Positions 42,699 to 52,052 are shown, counted from the stretch's first letter. The stretch: DNA of 58,255 nt from Chlamydiota bacterium (GCA_022614855.1 JAKEHU010000018.1:1-58255), one strand, 5' to 3'. Notes: generated by a model not told the origin, from the sequence alone. Translations and numbers: made by a program.

Positions 42699-44064
42699 CG
42701 GTTGCAAGTAAACTAAAAATTTTTGTCATTGTTAAAAATCCCTGCTCAATGCGATCTAAACCAAAGTGTTCATTAGGAGCATGAAAATTATCGCTATCTA
42801 AAGAATATCCAATAAGAATTGTCTTTGCTCCAGAAACCTCCGTTAAATCTCCAGCTATTGGAATAGAACCTCCCATAAGGATGTTGCGACAAGGACTTTT
42901 TAATACTTCTTCATATGCGATTTTTGCAACTTTTGCAATCTTAGAATTGCCAGAACTGCGAAAAGATTTTGCACCATGATGAAAAGTCCATTTCATTTGA
43001 ATTGTAGCAGGAATTTTAGATCGAAGAAACAGAAAGAGATCTTTGGCGATTTTATCGGGGTCTTGGTCAGGAACCAATCTGCAGGAAATTTTAGCTGATG
43101 CTTCTTTAGGGATCACTGTTTTAAACCCAGGTCCAGCATATCCACCTGCAATTCCATTGATCTCCAGGGTTGGCCTGACCACACTCGATTCAATAAGAGA
43201 ATATCCAGATTCAGGTGCAAAAGCTCTCACTCCAAAATGACTTTTATATTGATCTAAATCAATTTCTTCGAGATCGAATTGCCTCATCTCTTCTCGCGAA
43301 ATTGGAAGAATATCCTCATAAAATTCGGGAACCATGATTTTTCTATTTTCATCCCACATTTTTGCAAGAGCAGAAATGAGTGCATGAATAGGATTTAAAG
43401 CAATTCCCCCGTGGGTGCCAGAATGGAGATCCACTTTTGCATTCTCACAAGTTACTTCCATTGTGCAAATACCTCGAACTCCTAAAGTAATGGCTCCTTT
43501 TCCAGCTTCTGGGATTCCAGAATCGACAATAAGGAGGTAATCAGCCTTCAACTTGTCTGCATGTTTTAAAAGAATTTCCCCCGTTCCTTTTCCCCCACTT
43601 TCTTCTTCTCCTTCAATAAAGATTTTTATATTTATTTTTTCTTTTGTACCAATCTCTAGAAAGGCTCTTAAAGCACACAACGTATAAAAACATTGTCCTT
43701 TATTATCTGATGCACCTCTTGCAAATACTTCCCCTTTTATCATTTTGGGTTGAAAGGGGTCTGATTTCCAAAGTTCAATGGGATCAACAGGTTGAACATC
43801 GTAATGGTGATAGATAAGTAGAGTTGGTCTATTTTTAGAAACGAGATGAGAAGCAAAAACTGCGGGATAACCTGAAGAATGGAGCAGTTCAGATTGAAGT
43901 CCCATTTTTTTCAAGTAATCCAGCAAAAAATTAGCACAACTCATCACCGAATCACGGTAAACAGGATCAGTGCTAATGCTAGGAAATCGCAAGTAAGTAA
44001 AAAAATCTTCTAAAAGCTTATCTTTATGATTTTTATACCAGGTTTTGTAATCAGAAATTTCCAT
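42679..44064 (-). CDS. M20 family metallopeptidase (dipeptidase type)
   Basis: 461 aa. Two-zinc amidohydrolase fold with LLIYHHYDVQPVDP (first ligand His and nearby Asp), FARGASDNKGQ (bridging Asp), EGEEESGGKGTGE (catalytic Glu pair), DSGIPEAGKG, and the C-terminal HAPNEHFGLD (last ligand His). The inserted dimerisation domain lies at about residues 190-330. Closest in layout to CNDP/PepV-like dipeptidases. Substrate not known; peptide uptake from the host is a likely context. Confidence 0.9.
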   Translation of the reverse strand: MEISDYKTWYKNHKDKLLEDFFTYLRFPSISTDPVYRDSVMSCANFLLDYLKKMGLQSELLHSSGYPAVFASHLVSKNRPTLLIYHHYDVQPVDPIELWKSDPFQPKMIKGEVFARGASDNKGQCFYTLCALRAFLEIGTKEKINIKIFIEGEEESGGKGTGEILLKHADKLKADYLLIVDSGIPEAGKGAITLGVRGICTMEVTCENAKVDLHSGTHGGIALNPIHALISALAKMWDENRKIMVPEFYEDILPISREEMRQFDLEEIDLDQYKSHFGVRAFAPESGYSLIESSVVRPTLEINGIAGGYAGPGFKTVIPKEASAKISCRLVPDQDPDKIAKDLFLFLRSKIPATIQMKWTFHHGAKSFRSSGNSKIAKVAKIAYEEVLKSPCRNILMGGSIPIAGDLTEVSGAKTILIGYSLDSDNFHAPNEHFGLDRIEQGFLTMTKIFSLLATDGLENK

Positions 44065-44090
44065 GAAAATACAATATCATAGAAAGGAAT

Positions 44091-44336
44091 TTATTGACTG
44101 ATGATGCGATCATCTAAGATCGATTGAGCATTTTCAAGGAGATATGCAGCTAGATAGGTATCTCCTTCATAGGTCATTTCCACATGCATCTTTCCATCGC
44201 TATTTGGCTCCTCGCAAGTGATGAGCACATAGCAAGCATTTCTCTTTTTTCTGAATCGTCTACTATTAAAATTTTGAATTACACCTTTTGCCTTCGAGGG
44301 GATTCGTTTTTTTAATAAATTCGAACGGTGCTCCAT
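44091..44336 (-). CDS. Small basic hypothetical protein, 81 aa
   Basis: The N-terminus is basic (KKRIPSKAKGVIQNFNSRRFRKKRNAC), then ACYVLITCEEPNSDGKMHVEMTYEGD and an amphipathic end. There is no signal peptide or membrane span. I do not recognise it. Its sustained coding pattern between the peptidase and htpX supports it. The gap to htpX (44337-44439) carries a small AACCTTAAGGTT palindrome and no gene. Confidence 0.6.
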   Translation of the reverse strand: MEHRSNLLKKRIPSKAKGVIQNFNSRRFRKKRNACYVLITCEEPNSDGKMHVEMTYEGDTYLAAYLLENAQSILDDRIISQ

Positions 44337-44439
44337 GAAACCTTAAGGTTCTAACTATTAACTGATAGATCTCACATGCCCAAATTATATGCAATAAAAA
44401 TGGAAGTCTATTATAATTTAAGGAAAAATAGAGGAAGTT

Positions 44440-45357
44440 ATGATTTTTTTTAAACGTATTTTTCTCTTTATAGCTGTTAATTTTTTGGTTGTTCTTACCA
44501 TTTCAACCATTCTTAATCTTCTGCAAGTTCGCCCTTATCTTGCTGAATACGGAATTGATTATTTTTCACTTCTCATTTTTTGTTTGATCTGGGGAATGAC
44601 AGGAGCATTCATTTCACTCGGCCTATCGCGTATCATGGCAAAATGGCTAATGGGAGTAAAATTAGTAGATAGAAATACAAAGGATCCAGCGATAAAAAAT
44701 CTCATCGAGACAATTGAAATGCTCGCAAAGAGATCTAATCTTCCCGTTCCGCAAATTGGTATTTATGAATCCCATGAAGTCAATGCTTTTGCCACAGGCC
44801 CTACAAGAAATCGCTCTCTTGTCGCTGTATCTCGCGGGCTTTTAAATCAAATGAGTTCGCAGGAACTTGAAGGTGTTCTTGCTCATGAAATAAGCCACAT
44901 TGCAAATGGAGATATGGTAACCATGACTCTTATGCAAGGGGTTGTCAATGCTTTTGTCATGTTTTTAGCAAGAGTTTTGGCTTTTGTTCTCTCAGGACTT
45001 GGAAAAGATCGAAGACAGAATTCTGGAGGTGGATCTTATCTAACTTACATGGTTCTTGTATTTGTATTTGAATTCATCTTTATGATTTTGGGATCTCTTG
45101 CGATTGCATGGTACTCAAGAAAAAGAGAGTACCGAGCAGATCAAGGCGGTGCCACTCTTGCAGGAAAAGAAAAAATGGTTGCTGCTCTGCGATCATTGCA
45201 ATCTCTTATTGAAAAAAGAGATCCAAAAGCAGAACAGCCAGCAATTCAATCTTTTAAAATTGCCACTCCTTCTAAATCTTCATGGATGTGGCTATTTGCA
45301 TCTCACCCACCACTAGATTTGCGAATTGAGAGGCTGCAAAACTTCAATCGGGGTTAA
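44440..45357 (+). CDS. htpX: Membrane zinc metalloprotease HtpX
   Basis: 305 aa. Two N-terminal membrane segments, GVLAHEISHIANGDM (HExxH zinc site), another two segments, and the downstream SRKREYRADQGGATL with the third ligand Glu. It degrades misfolded inner-membrane proteins together with FtsH in E. coli. A GAGGAAG ribosome-binding site precedes the ATG. Its 3' end overlaps the convergent hldE-like gene by 45 bases. Confidence 0.95.
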   Translation: MIFFKRIFLFIAVNFLVVLTISTILNLLQVRPYLAEYGIDYFSLLIFCLIWGMTGAFISLGLSRIMAKWLMGVKLVDRNTKDPAIKNLIETIEMLAKRSNLPVPQIGIYESHEVNAFATGPTRNRSLVAVSRGLLNQMSSQELEGVLAHEISHIANGDMVTMTLMQGVVNAFVMFLARVLAFVLSGLGKDRRQNSGGGSYLTYMVLVFVFEFIFMILGSLAIAWYSRKREYRADQGGATLAGKEKMVAALRSLQSLIEKRDPKAEQPAIQSFKIATPSKSSWMWLFASHPPLDLRIERLQNFNRG

Positions 45358-46641
45358 TTTATTTCCTTCAACCTCAAAAAATTCATCTGGTCTGAGAATT
45401 TCATTTAAATTCTTCAAATCTTTACATTTGAGAAGGATAAAATCCACTTCAGACAAAGAAGAAAGAAGCGAAATAAATTCTTCATCAGGTTGCAGATCGC
45501 GAATATAGATAATGAGCTTTTGTGCACTACTTCGCTTGAGTTTTCGGATACTTTTAAAAACTGCTGTTGACATTCCCCCATTGCTTTTCAGAGCAAGAAC
45601 AGAACAGCGCTTCCCTTTTACAGACTGTTGCAATGCAAAAAGATGCTCTTCATCGAAAATCTTATTTTCTACATCCAGTTCGAGAAATCGTTCAGCAAGT
45701 TCGGATAAATTAATTCTAGCACACCCTATTCTTTCAATGGCCATTCCCGCAGCGATATTGGCAAGTTGTGCACTATGTTTGATATCAAGCCCATTCGCAA
45801 GAGCCATGCTAATCACAGCTAAAACTGTATCACCTGCTCCCGTCACATCTTTTACCTCTTTCGATCGCACTGGGAAATCAAACCTTTCTCCATTTCGATA
45901 AAAAAGAGACATTCCCGCTTCAGATCTTGTGATTAAAAGTTCATCAACTTGACAATTTTTTAAAATCGTTTGTGCCACATCTTCTAAATTCGTTTCAGGT
46001 GGAAGCTTAGAAGCTGCATAAGCTTCTGCGAGATTTGGCTTTAAAACATTTGCACCCTGATATTTGGAAAAATCATCTCCCTTCGGATCAACAATGATTG
46101 GTACGCGTTTTGCTCTTGCCATTTCAATGATCCACATCAAAAGAGATTTAGTGAGAAAGCCCTTGCCATAATCGGACAAAGCAACGACACGACATTCATC
46201 TAAAAGTTGTGGAATTTCTTCGACAATTGTCTGTTCAAGGGATTCTGAAAGAGGAATATAATCTTCAAAATCTACTCGAAGGACCTGCTGTGAATCCGCG
46301 ATTAATCGATTTTTGACAGGAGTTTTGTAATCGCTTTGAGAAATCACCCCTTCAATATTTGCTCCTTCATTTTTCAAAGCTTCACATAAAGTCATTCCAG
46401 CAACATCTTTTCCTACTCTTCCTACTATTGTAACCTGAGCTCCAAGAGAGATTAAATTTAGCACAACATTCCCGGCACCACCTGGCCGTCTTTCTTCTTT
46501 TTGCACATGGAGAACAGAAACTGGCGCTTCAGGAGAAATCCTCTTTACTTTTCCTGTCGTATAGATATCTAACATTAAATCTCCAATGACAAGAATATTG
46601 ACAGGATTAAACTGGCTCAGCATTCCAATCAACTTTACCAT
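45313..46641 (-). CDS. hldE: HldE-like heptose 7-phosphate kinase with degenerate C-terminal domain
   Basis: 442 aa. Residues 1-320 are a PfkB/ribokinase-type kinase: ILVIGDLMLDIYTTGKVKRISPEAPVSVL, GGAGNVVLNLISLGA and the catalytic DVTGAGDTVLAVISMALANG. This matches the D-beta-D-heptose-7-phosphate kinase half of HldE. The C-terminal 115 residues sit where HldE has its ADP-heptose nucleotidyltransferase, but the HxGH-containing TNGCFDILHAGH-type motif is absent. The second activity is probably lost or supplied elsewhere. It overlaps the hldD stop (ATGGTAA) and overlaps htpX tail to tail. Confidence 0.85.
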   Translation of the reverse strand: MVKLIGMLSQFNPVNILVIGDLMLDIYTTGKVKRISPEAPVSVLHVQKEERRPGGAGNVVLNLISLGAQVTIVGRVGKDVAGMTLCEALKNEGANIEGVISQSDYKTPVKNRLIADSQQVLRVDFEDYIPLSESLEQTIVEEIPQLLDECRVVALSDYGKGFLTKSLLMWIIEMARAKRVPIIVDPKGDDFSKYQGANVLKPNLAEAYAASKLPPETNLEDVAQTILKNCQVDELLITRSEAGMSLFYRNGERFDFPVRSKEVKDVTGAGDTVLAVISMALANGLDIKHSAQLANIAAGMAIERIGCARINLSELAERFLELDVENKIFDEEHLFALQQSVKGKRCSVLALKSNGGMSTAVFKSIRKLKRSSAQKLIIYIRDLQPDEEFISLLSSLSEVDFILLKCKDLKNLNEILRPDEFFEVEGNKLTPIEVLQPLNSQI

Positions 46642-47639
46642 CTTTTATCCTGCATCAAATAATTTTGGACATAATCTTCCACACCCTCTTCTATCGAATA
46701 TTGATAAGGTAGTGATCGCAAGTCATAGCCATGCGTTTTAAAGTAATGAGTCATATCAGCACAGGTATAATTTTGATACTGTTTTTTCATCTCTTCCGGG
46801 ACCTCAATGTAATCAATTTGAATTTTGCGATCCAAAGCTTTAAATAAACTCATCGCTAGCTGATTCCAAGTCGTTGGCCTGCCAAATCCGATATTAAAAA
46901 TACCTACATATTCATTTTCTAAAAATTGACAAGTCATTTTAGCCGCATCTTTCACATAAAGAAAATCTCTTTTCTGTTCCCCATGATGAAATCGATCTGG
47001 TTCTGAAGAGCGAAATAGTTTTACATTCCCTTCATTCAATACTCTTGGAAACATTTTAAAAACCATGGAGGCCATATTTCCCTTGTGGTTTTCATTTGGA
47101 CCAAAAATATTGAAATATTTTAGACCTACAATGCGATGCAATACTCCTTGTCTTTTTGCCCATAAATCAAAAAGATGTTTAGAAAGTCCATACAAATTTA
47201 AGGGTCTGAGTTCTTCTAATAAATCAATATGATCTGAAAATCCGAATCTTCCATCGCCATAAGTTGCTGCAGAAGATGCGTAGATAAATCGAATTTCTTT
47301 TTTTAGGGCATATTCTGCTAGACGAATCGTGTAGCGATAATTATTTTCCATTAAATAATCGCCATCTTTCATCAAAGTATCAGAACATGCACCAAGATGG
47401 ATGATCGCGCGAATCTCTGGATTTTTTTCTTGCAAAAAAGAAAAGAGCGTATGTTTAGAAATGAAATCGACAAATCTTTTTCCTAAAAGATTTTTCCATT
47501 TCTCGCTTGTTTTAATGTCATCAACAATAAGGAGTTGATCCATTCCAAGGTCATTCAGCTGTTTGACAACAGCAGAGCCAATGAAACCAGCGCCACCAGT
47601 AATGATAATAAGAGGAGCAGAAAATGTTTTCGTTTGCAC
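46635..47639 (-). CDS. hldD: ADP-L-glycero-D-manno-heptose 6-epimerase
   Basis: 334 aa. An SDR-family epimerase: N-terminal TGGAGFIGSAVVKQL for NADP binding, IHLGACSDT, the catalytic Ser region YASSAATYGDG, Tyr-Lys in LYGLSKHLFDLW, and FNIFGPNENHKG. It makes the heptose donor for lipopolysaccharide core. Paired with the hldE-like kinase, so this organism probably makes heptose-containing LPS, unlike Chlamydia. Confidence 0.94.
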   Translation of the reverse strand: MQTKTFSAPLIIITGGAGFIGSAVVKQLNDLGMDQLLIVDDIKTSEKWKNLLGKRFVDFISKHTLFSFLQEKNPEIRAIIHLGACSDTLMKDGDYLMENNYRYTIRLAEYALKKEIRFIYASSAATYGDGRFGFSDHIDLLEELRPLNLYGLSKHLFDLWAKRQGVLHRIVGLKYFNIFGPNENHKGNMASMVFKMFPRVLNEGNVKLFRSSEPDRFHHGEQKRDFLYVKDAAKMTCQFLENEYVGIFNIGFGRPTTWNQLAMSLFKALDRKIQIDYIEVPEEMKKQYQNYTCADMTHYFKTHGYDLRSLPYQYSIEEGVEDYVQNYLMQDKRW

Positions 47640-47745
47640 AACTACAAAGCTTGCAAGTTATAACAAAAAAAAGAAATTAAGAAAATGCATTCTCTATGAA
47701 AGTGAAAATATTAGCAAAATACTTGGTGAAAAAAATGGTTGGGTT

Positions 47746-48204
47746 TTATTCAGAGCCTTCTGCAGAAATTTTGAGGGTAATTTTTACAGGAACACCCTCT
47801 TTTAATTTTAAAGAGAGATCCTGTACACCTAATTCTCTAATTGGATGAGGGAGAATGATATTGCGCTTTTCTAATTTTATCCCTTCTCTTTCTAAGAGAT
47901 GGACGATATCGAGCGCTGAAACAGATCCATACATATTTCCTTCTGGATCTACTTTGACTTGGCAAGAGAGAACCATTCCTTGGATGCGAGCTGCCAATTC
48001 CTCTGCTTCTTTTTTATCTTCAACGGCTTTTTTCCCTCTTTCTTCTTTTAATTTTTGCTGGATGCGAAGGGTATGTTTTGTTGCAACCACAGCTTTTCTT
48101 AAGGGAATTAAATAATTGCGTGCATATCCAGGCTTCACTTTAACAATGTCGCCACTTCTTCCTAGATCGTCTACATCTTCGAGCAACAATAGTTGATTTT
48201 GCAT
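47746..48204 (-). CDS. rplI: Ribosomal protein L9
   Basis: 152 aa. N-terminal DVDDLGRSGDIVKVKPGYARNYLIP is the L9 signature, followed by a long connecting helix (about 40-75) and the C-terminal rRNA-binding domain. End of the rplY-pth-rpsF-rpsR-rplI set. The gap to hldD shows nothing. Confidence 0.96.
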   Translation of the reverse strand: MQNQLLLLEDVDDLGRSGDIVKVKPGYARNYLIPLRKAVVATKHTLRIQQKLKEERGKKAVEDKKEAEELAARIQGMVLSCQVKVDPEGNMYGSVSALDIVHLLEREGIKLEKRNIILPHPIRELGVQDLSLKLKEGVPVKITLKISAEGSE

Positions 48205-48229
48205 ACATTCTTCCCTTTTTTAATTCCTC

Positions 48230-48496
48230 TTAATTTCCAGATACGAAAGGTAATAACGCCATATGTCTAGCTCTTTTTATTGCTTTGGCAAGCATTTTTT
48301 GATGATAAAAAGAGACTCCAGTAATTCTTCGGGGAATGATTTTTCCTCTTTCTGTGATAAATTGAGAGAGAACTTGCACATTTTTATAATCGATATGTCG
48401 AATTCCAGCTGCAGTAAAAGGACATGCTCTCTTCTTTTTTCCAAAAATTGGATTTTCTGGAATCATACTTCTTTTATCACTATAATTTTGGTTCAT
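48230..48496 (-). CDS. rpsR: Ribosomal protein S18
   Basis: 88 aa. [40 protein letters not shown] is the S18 core. It overlaps the rpsF 3' end by 17 bases and binds S6 in the 30S platform. Confidence 0.96.
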   Translation of the reverse strand: MNQNYSDKRSMIPENPIFGKKKRACPFTAAGIRHIDYKNVQVLSQFITERGKIIPRRITGVSFYHQKMLAKAIKRARHMALLPFVSGN

Positions 48497-48866
48497 TATA
48501 AAATTCTCCTCTATTAGACCTCGCTTCTTGCATTAATGGTTGAAATTCTAAACGGTCTGGAACTGTTTCGGTCTGAATTATGATAAATCGAAGCAAATCC
48601 TCATTCAAATGATATTCTTTCCAAACTTCAGCCATAATTGATGCTGGTGCGGAAAAATAGATCACATAATAATATCCTTCTCTTTTTCCTTCGATTTCAT
48701 AGGCAAGCTTTTTTCTTCCCTGTTCAAAAACTTTGTGCACCTCGCCCTTTTTTTCAGTAATTTCTCCAACGATTTTATCCACTGCTTTTTTTCTTGCATC
48801 ATCGCTTAGAGTAGCACTGAGAATGTACATCCCTTCATAGAGATGAATCCTCTGTTTTTTCGCCAT
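48480..48866 (-). CDS. rpsF: Ribosomal protein S6
   Basis: 128 aa. [43 protein letters not shown] and [11 protein letters not shown] follow S6. A good AAGGAGAG ribosome-binding site lies 7 bases upstream, just after a small hairpin that contains the pth stop. Confidence 0.95.
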   Translation of the reverse strand: MAKKQRIHLYEGMYILSATLSDDARKKAVDKIVGEITEKKGEVHKVFEQGRKKLAYEIEGKREGYYYVIYFSAPASIMAEVWKEYHLNEDLLRFIIIQTETVPDRLEFQPLMQEARSNRGEFYNEPKL

Positions 48867-48887
48867 TTTTTAACTCTCCTTTTTTAT

Positions 48888-48910
48888 AACCTGAACTCAA
48901 AACTCAGGTT
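48888..48910. repeat. Short AACCTGA/TCAGGTT hairpin between pth and rpsF
   Basis: AACCTGA (48888-48894) and TCAGGTT (48904-48910) pair around a 9-base loop. The pth TGA stop (48904-48906) lies in one arm. The sequence repeats the outer end of the 170-bp palindrome at 49493-49662, so it looks like a short form of that element. Confidence 0.65.
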
Positions 48911-49488
48911 TTTACATTAGCAAGCCGCATTGCAGCTTCGATTCCATGGTCAAGCCAAGTTTCTACAACTTTTGTAGCTCTCTCTTCAATATTTACAAAC
49001 TCTCCCTGCTCTTCCCTGGTAAAATCTCTTAAAACATACTCAGCAAGTCCATTTTCCATAAGATCTCTTCCAATACCAATCCTTAAACGGGGATATCCTG
49101 TTGTTTGCAGCTGTTTTTCCACACTTTCTAACCCTTTATGTCCTCCACTACTTCCCTTCATTTTTAACCGCATTTTCTTAAACGGCAAAGAAGCATCATC
49201 GACAATGATCAACAAATGGTCCAATGGAACTTTAAAATATTCCCTACACTTTTCTACAGATACTCCGCTGTGATTCATATAAACAAGTGGCATGAGCAAT
49301 ACTGTTTTTTTCCCTTTGATTACACCTTCTGCCACATATCCCTTTGTCAAATTCAAGTCCGTTTTAAAGTGAAATCCATATTTTTCTGCAATCTTCCTCA
49401 CAACTTGGAAACCCGCATTATGTCTTGTTTTTTCATAGGATTTACCGGGATTTCCTAGACCTGCAACAAGATAAAAAGGTTCATCCAT
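48904..49488 (-). CDS. pth: Peptidyl-tRNA hydrolase
   Basis: 194 aa. VAGLGNPGKSYEKTRHNAGF holds the catalytic His and the substrate Asn; MNHSGVSV and IVDDASLPFKKMRLKMKGSSGGHKGLES are conserved. It recycles peptidyl-tRNA dropped from ribosomes. Both flanking gaps carry AACCTGAG-type palindromes, and its own last codons (Lys-Thr-stop) run into the downstream one. Confidence 0.95.
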   Translation of the reverse strand: MDEPFYLVAGLGNPGKSYEKTRHNAGFQVVRKIAEKYGFHFKTDLNLTKGYVAEGVIKGKKTVLLMPLVYMNHSGVSVEKCREYFKVPLDHLLIIVDDASLPFKKMRLKMKGSSGGHKGLESVEKQLQTTGYPRLRIGIGRDLMENGLAEYVLRDFTREEQGEFVNIEERATKVVETWLDHGIEAAMRLANVKT

Positions 49489-49492
49489 TTAT

Positions 49493-49662
49493 TAACCTGA
49501 GTTTTGAGTTCAATTTATAGAGCCTTTTCGCGTTTTTCGGCCACTTTTCCAAGATCATTCCTCATCCATAGCTGCCTTCGGCTATTGAATTCGTCTTGAT
49601 CTTGAAAAATTGCTTCGAAATCCGCAATAATTCTCTATAAATTGAACTCAAAACTCAGGTTA
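49493..49662. repeat. 170-bp palindrome with perfect 30-bp arms (rplY-pth)
   Basis: Arms at 49493-49522 and 49633-49662 are exact reverse complements, beginning TAACCTGAGTTTTGAG. Inside, AAGATCA-type arms and a central TAGC-TGCCTTCG-GCTA hairpin continue the fold. The last two codons and TGA stop of rplY are encoded by the right-hand arm (minus-strand reading). It would form one long hairpin in the rplY-pth transcript. Confidence 0.9.
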
Positions 49663-50224
49663 CTGCGGCTCTTGCAACAATAACAACAATCTCATCTGTA
49701 GTGGTAAGCGCTTTCACTCCTTTCGGCATCACAATATCTGAAAGACGCTTAGACTGACCAAGTCCCAAATCTCGCACATCTACCTCAAATTGTTGAGGGA
49801 TATCTTTTGGCAAACACTTGACTTTCATCCAGCGAGTGATGGGATTGATAAATCCACCTAATTTCACTCCAGCGCACTCAGCAACTCCCGTGAGAGAAAT
49901 AGGAACTTTTACTTGTACAGCTACATCTTTTTGCAAAATCTCAAAATCTAGATGGATGACTTTATAATCAGTCAAACCATATTGCACTTCTTTTATGATC
50001 GACTCCATTTTTTTCCCATTTAGGGAAAGTTGGAAAATTTGCGTAGACAACATTCCCGATGGTGTCTTTCTCAATACTGTATCAAATTCTGTGCCATCAA
50101 TGGTGATTTGCTGCGATGGAGAACCTGGAGAATACAAAATAGCAGGAATGTTTCCTTGTCGCCGAATTTGTTTAGTCCCGCTTTTGGTCTTTGTATCACG
50201 AGATTTTGCAATCAATTCTATCAC
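49655..50224 (-). CDS. rplY: Ribosomal protein L25/CTC
   Basis: 189 aa. The N-terminal 5S-rRNA-binding L25 domain (TKSGTKQIRRQGNIPAILYSPG) is followed by the longer TL5/CTC beta domain (SLTGVAECAGVKLGGFINPI). It starts with GTG at 50224 behind TTTAGGAGA. The two final residues (Val-Thr) and stop lie within the repeat arm. Confidence 0.94.
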   Translation of the reverse strand: MIELIAKSRDTKTKSGTKQIRRQGNIPAILYSPGSPSQQITIDGTEFDTVLRKTPSGMLSTQIFQLSLNGKKMESIIKEVQYGLTDYKVIHLDFEILQKDVAVQVKVPISLTGVAECAGVKLGGFINPITRWMKVKCLPKDIPQQFEVDVRDLGLGQSKRLSDIVMPKGVKALTTTDEIVVIVARAAVT

Positions 50225-50291
50225 GTTTTTTTCTCCTAAAAATTATACGGCTATATATTAGTGAGTATAATAAAGGTTTTACTCCTTGCTT

Positions 50292-51233
50292 TCAAGAGTT
50301 AAAAAGAGAGGAAATCGACTGAGCTGACATGACAGATTGAATGGCTGTACTAAAGAGCGGAGCAACTGAAACTACACTTAAGCGACTCATTTCCAACCCC
50401 TCAGGGAGAGGTACTGTATTGGTTATCAACATTTTTTCAATCACACTTTTCTCAAAAGCCTCGCTTACAAGCAGGCCATGGGTTACTGCAGCATAAATTT
50501 TTTTAGCCCCATTTTTCTTGCATACGAGTGCAGCGATTTTCAACGTATTTCCCGTAGAGACAATATCATCGATTAAAAGTATATTTTTTCCTTTAACTGA
50601 CCCAATCAATGCCTCTGGCTCTACATATTCTGCTGTTACTCTTCGTTTATCGACAATTGCTAAATCTTTTTTTACACTTCCAGCAAAAGCCCTTGCTAGC
50701 TTAATGCTGCCAAGATCAGGGGCTACAACGATGTAATCATCAAGATTGAGCTTTTTTATCTCTTCTACAAAAATGGGACGGGCGAGAAGATTATCCACAG
50801 GAATATCAAAAAATCCCTGTATCTGATCAGCATGCAAATCCATGGTCAATAACCTATGGATGCCAGCTTTTTCAAGCAAGTTTGCAACCAGTTTGGCTGT
50901 AATCGGGACACGCCCCTTATCCTTCCGATCCTGTCTTGCATATCCATAATAGGGAATCACAGCAGAAATCGTGGTTGCAGAAGCTCTTTTCAAAGCATCA
51001 ATGATAATCAAAAGTTCCATGAAATAATGGTTTGGACGCCTTGCAATGGATTGAAGAACAAAGACATCTTTTCCTCTGACGTTTTCCAAAATTTGAACGC
51101 CGATCTCCTTGTCCGGAAAAGATTCAATTTTAACTTTGCCCAATTGAATGCCCATTGTTTGGGCAATTTGCTTTGCCAGTTCAGGATGTGAAGTTCCTGA
51201 AAAAAGGATGAATGACTCCTGCTTCGTTTTCAT
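50292..51233 (-). CDS. prsA: Ribose-phosphate pyrophosphokinase
   Basis: 313 aa. It makes PRPP from ribose 5-phosphate and ATP. YYGYARQDRKDKGRVPITAKLVA (ATP site), MDLHADQIQGFFDIPVDNL, and the PRPP loop LLIDDIVSTGNTL are intact. It lies between rplY and tRNA-Gln, an insertion relative to the Chlamydia order glgA-rplY as I recall it, consistent with wider nucleotide metabolism here. Confidence 0.95.
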   Translation of the reverse strand: MKTKQESFILFSGTSHPELAKQIAQTMGIQLGKVKIESFPDKEIGVQILENVRGKDVFVLQSIARRPNHYFMELLIIIDALKRASATTISAVIPYYGYARQDRKDKGRVPITAKLVANLLEKAGIHRLLTMDLHADQIQGFFDIPVDNLLARPIFVEEIKKLNLDDYIVVAPDLGSIKLARAFAGSVKKDLAIVDKRRVTAEYVEPEALIGSVKGKNILLIDDIVSTGNTLKIAALVCKKNGAKKIYAAVTHGLLVSEAFEKSVIEKMLITNTVPLPEGLEMSRLSVVSVAPLFSTAIQSVMSAQSISSLFNS

Positions 51234-51250
51234 GACCTATCTCAAAATCA

Positions 51251-51322
<72 letters not shown>

Positions 51323-51391
51323 CTAGCGCAAAAAAATACGATACGATCGTATCGTCAAAAAGATTTAAAAGCAATCTTGGGAAATAGAGGG

Positions 51392-51997
51392 TTAAATAGA
51401 TCTTTTAATCCGGCGAGATGCCTGATAATGTTCAATGATAGGATTTTGTACTAGCTTACAATCGATGGGGTGGTCAAAAATTTTTGCATAAGGTAAAGGA
51501 ATGCCATTTATTTTAGCTGGGAAATCTATCGATTGCAAAGCTTCATTCAAGGAAATTTGATCCCAAAACTCCTCTTTTCGGTTTGGATCCAAAATTTGTT
51601 TTGTCGTTTTTTCTATCCATCTTTTCACAATTTGCAACCCATTTGCATTATACTGGACGAAGATAGTAGAGGAAATAATTCTCGAAGGGTGGGTTAAAGG
51701 AAGATCTTTATTTATCCTAACTGCAAAATCCCCTTTGAAAGCAGAAATAAAAGAGGGTTTCTGCAAAAACTTTCCATCTGCATCAATCCAAAGAAGAGAT
51801 TTTTTACACACACGCAGTTTCTCATAAATGAAGAAGGGTTTATAGGCACAGTTCAATTCCCAGGAACCAAAAGAGGTAATGGGTTCAATGAGATAATCAA
51901 TGGAAAAATGGTCACAAGAAGCGATGAGATTTTGCACCTCAACCTCATAAATGGAATTGACCGTATAGAAAGAGACCACTAGAGGAAAACCACCCAT
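51392..51997 (-). CDS. Candidate glycosyltransferase (nucleotide-diphospho-sugar type), 201 aa
   Basis: CAYKPFFIYEKLRVCKKSLLWIDADGKFLQKPS resembles the donor-binding segment of small GT-A-fold glycosyltransferases, with WIDADG as the DxD metal site. The C-terminal half has DQISLNEAL, another pattern seen in such proteins (Asp-Gln before helix). No signal peptide. The acceptor is unknown; lipopolysaccharide is a guess based on family. Located between tRNA-Gln and divergent glgA. Confidence 0.6.
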   Translation of the reverse strand: MGGFPLVVSFYTVNSIYEVEVQNLIASCDHFSIDYLIEPITSFGSWELNCAYKPFFIYEKLRVCKKSLLWIDADGKFLQKPSFISAFKGDFAVRINKDLPLTHPSRIISSTIFVQYNANGLQIVKRWIEKTTKQILDPNRKEEFWDQISLNEALQSIDFPAKINGIPLPYAKIFDHPIDCKLVQNPIIEHYQASRRIKRSI

Positions 51998-52052
51998 GAA
52001 CTTATCTTTAGAAGATTCACAAAAAATTTACAAAATTTATTTTCAGATAAAT

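Noticed and set aside
47855-48115. Plus-strand open frame opposite rplI
   Set aside because: Shadow of the L9 gene; no supporting signals.
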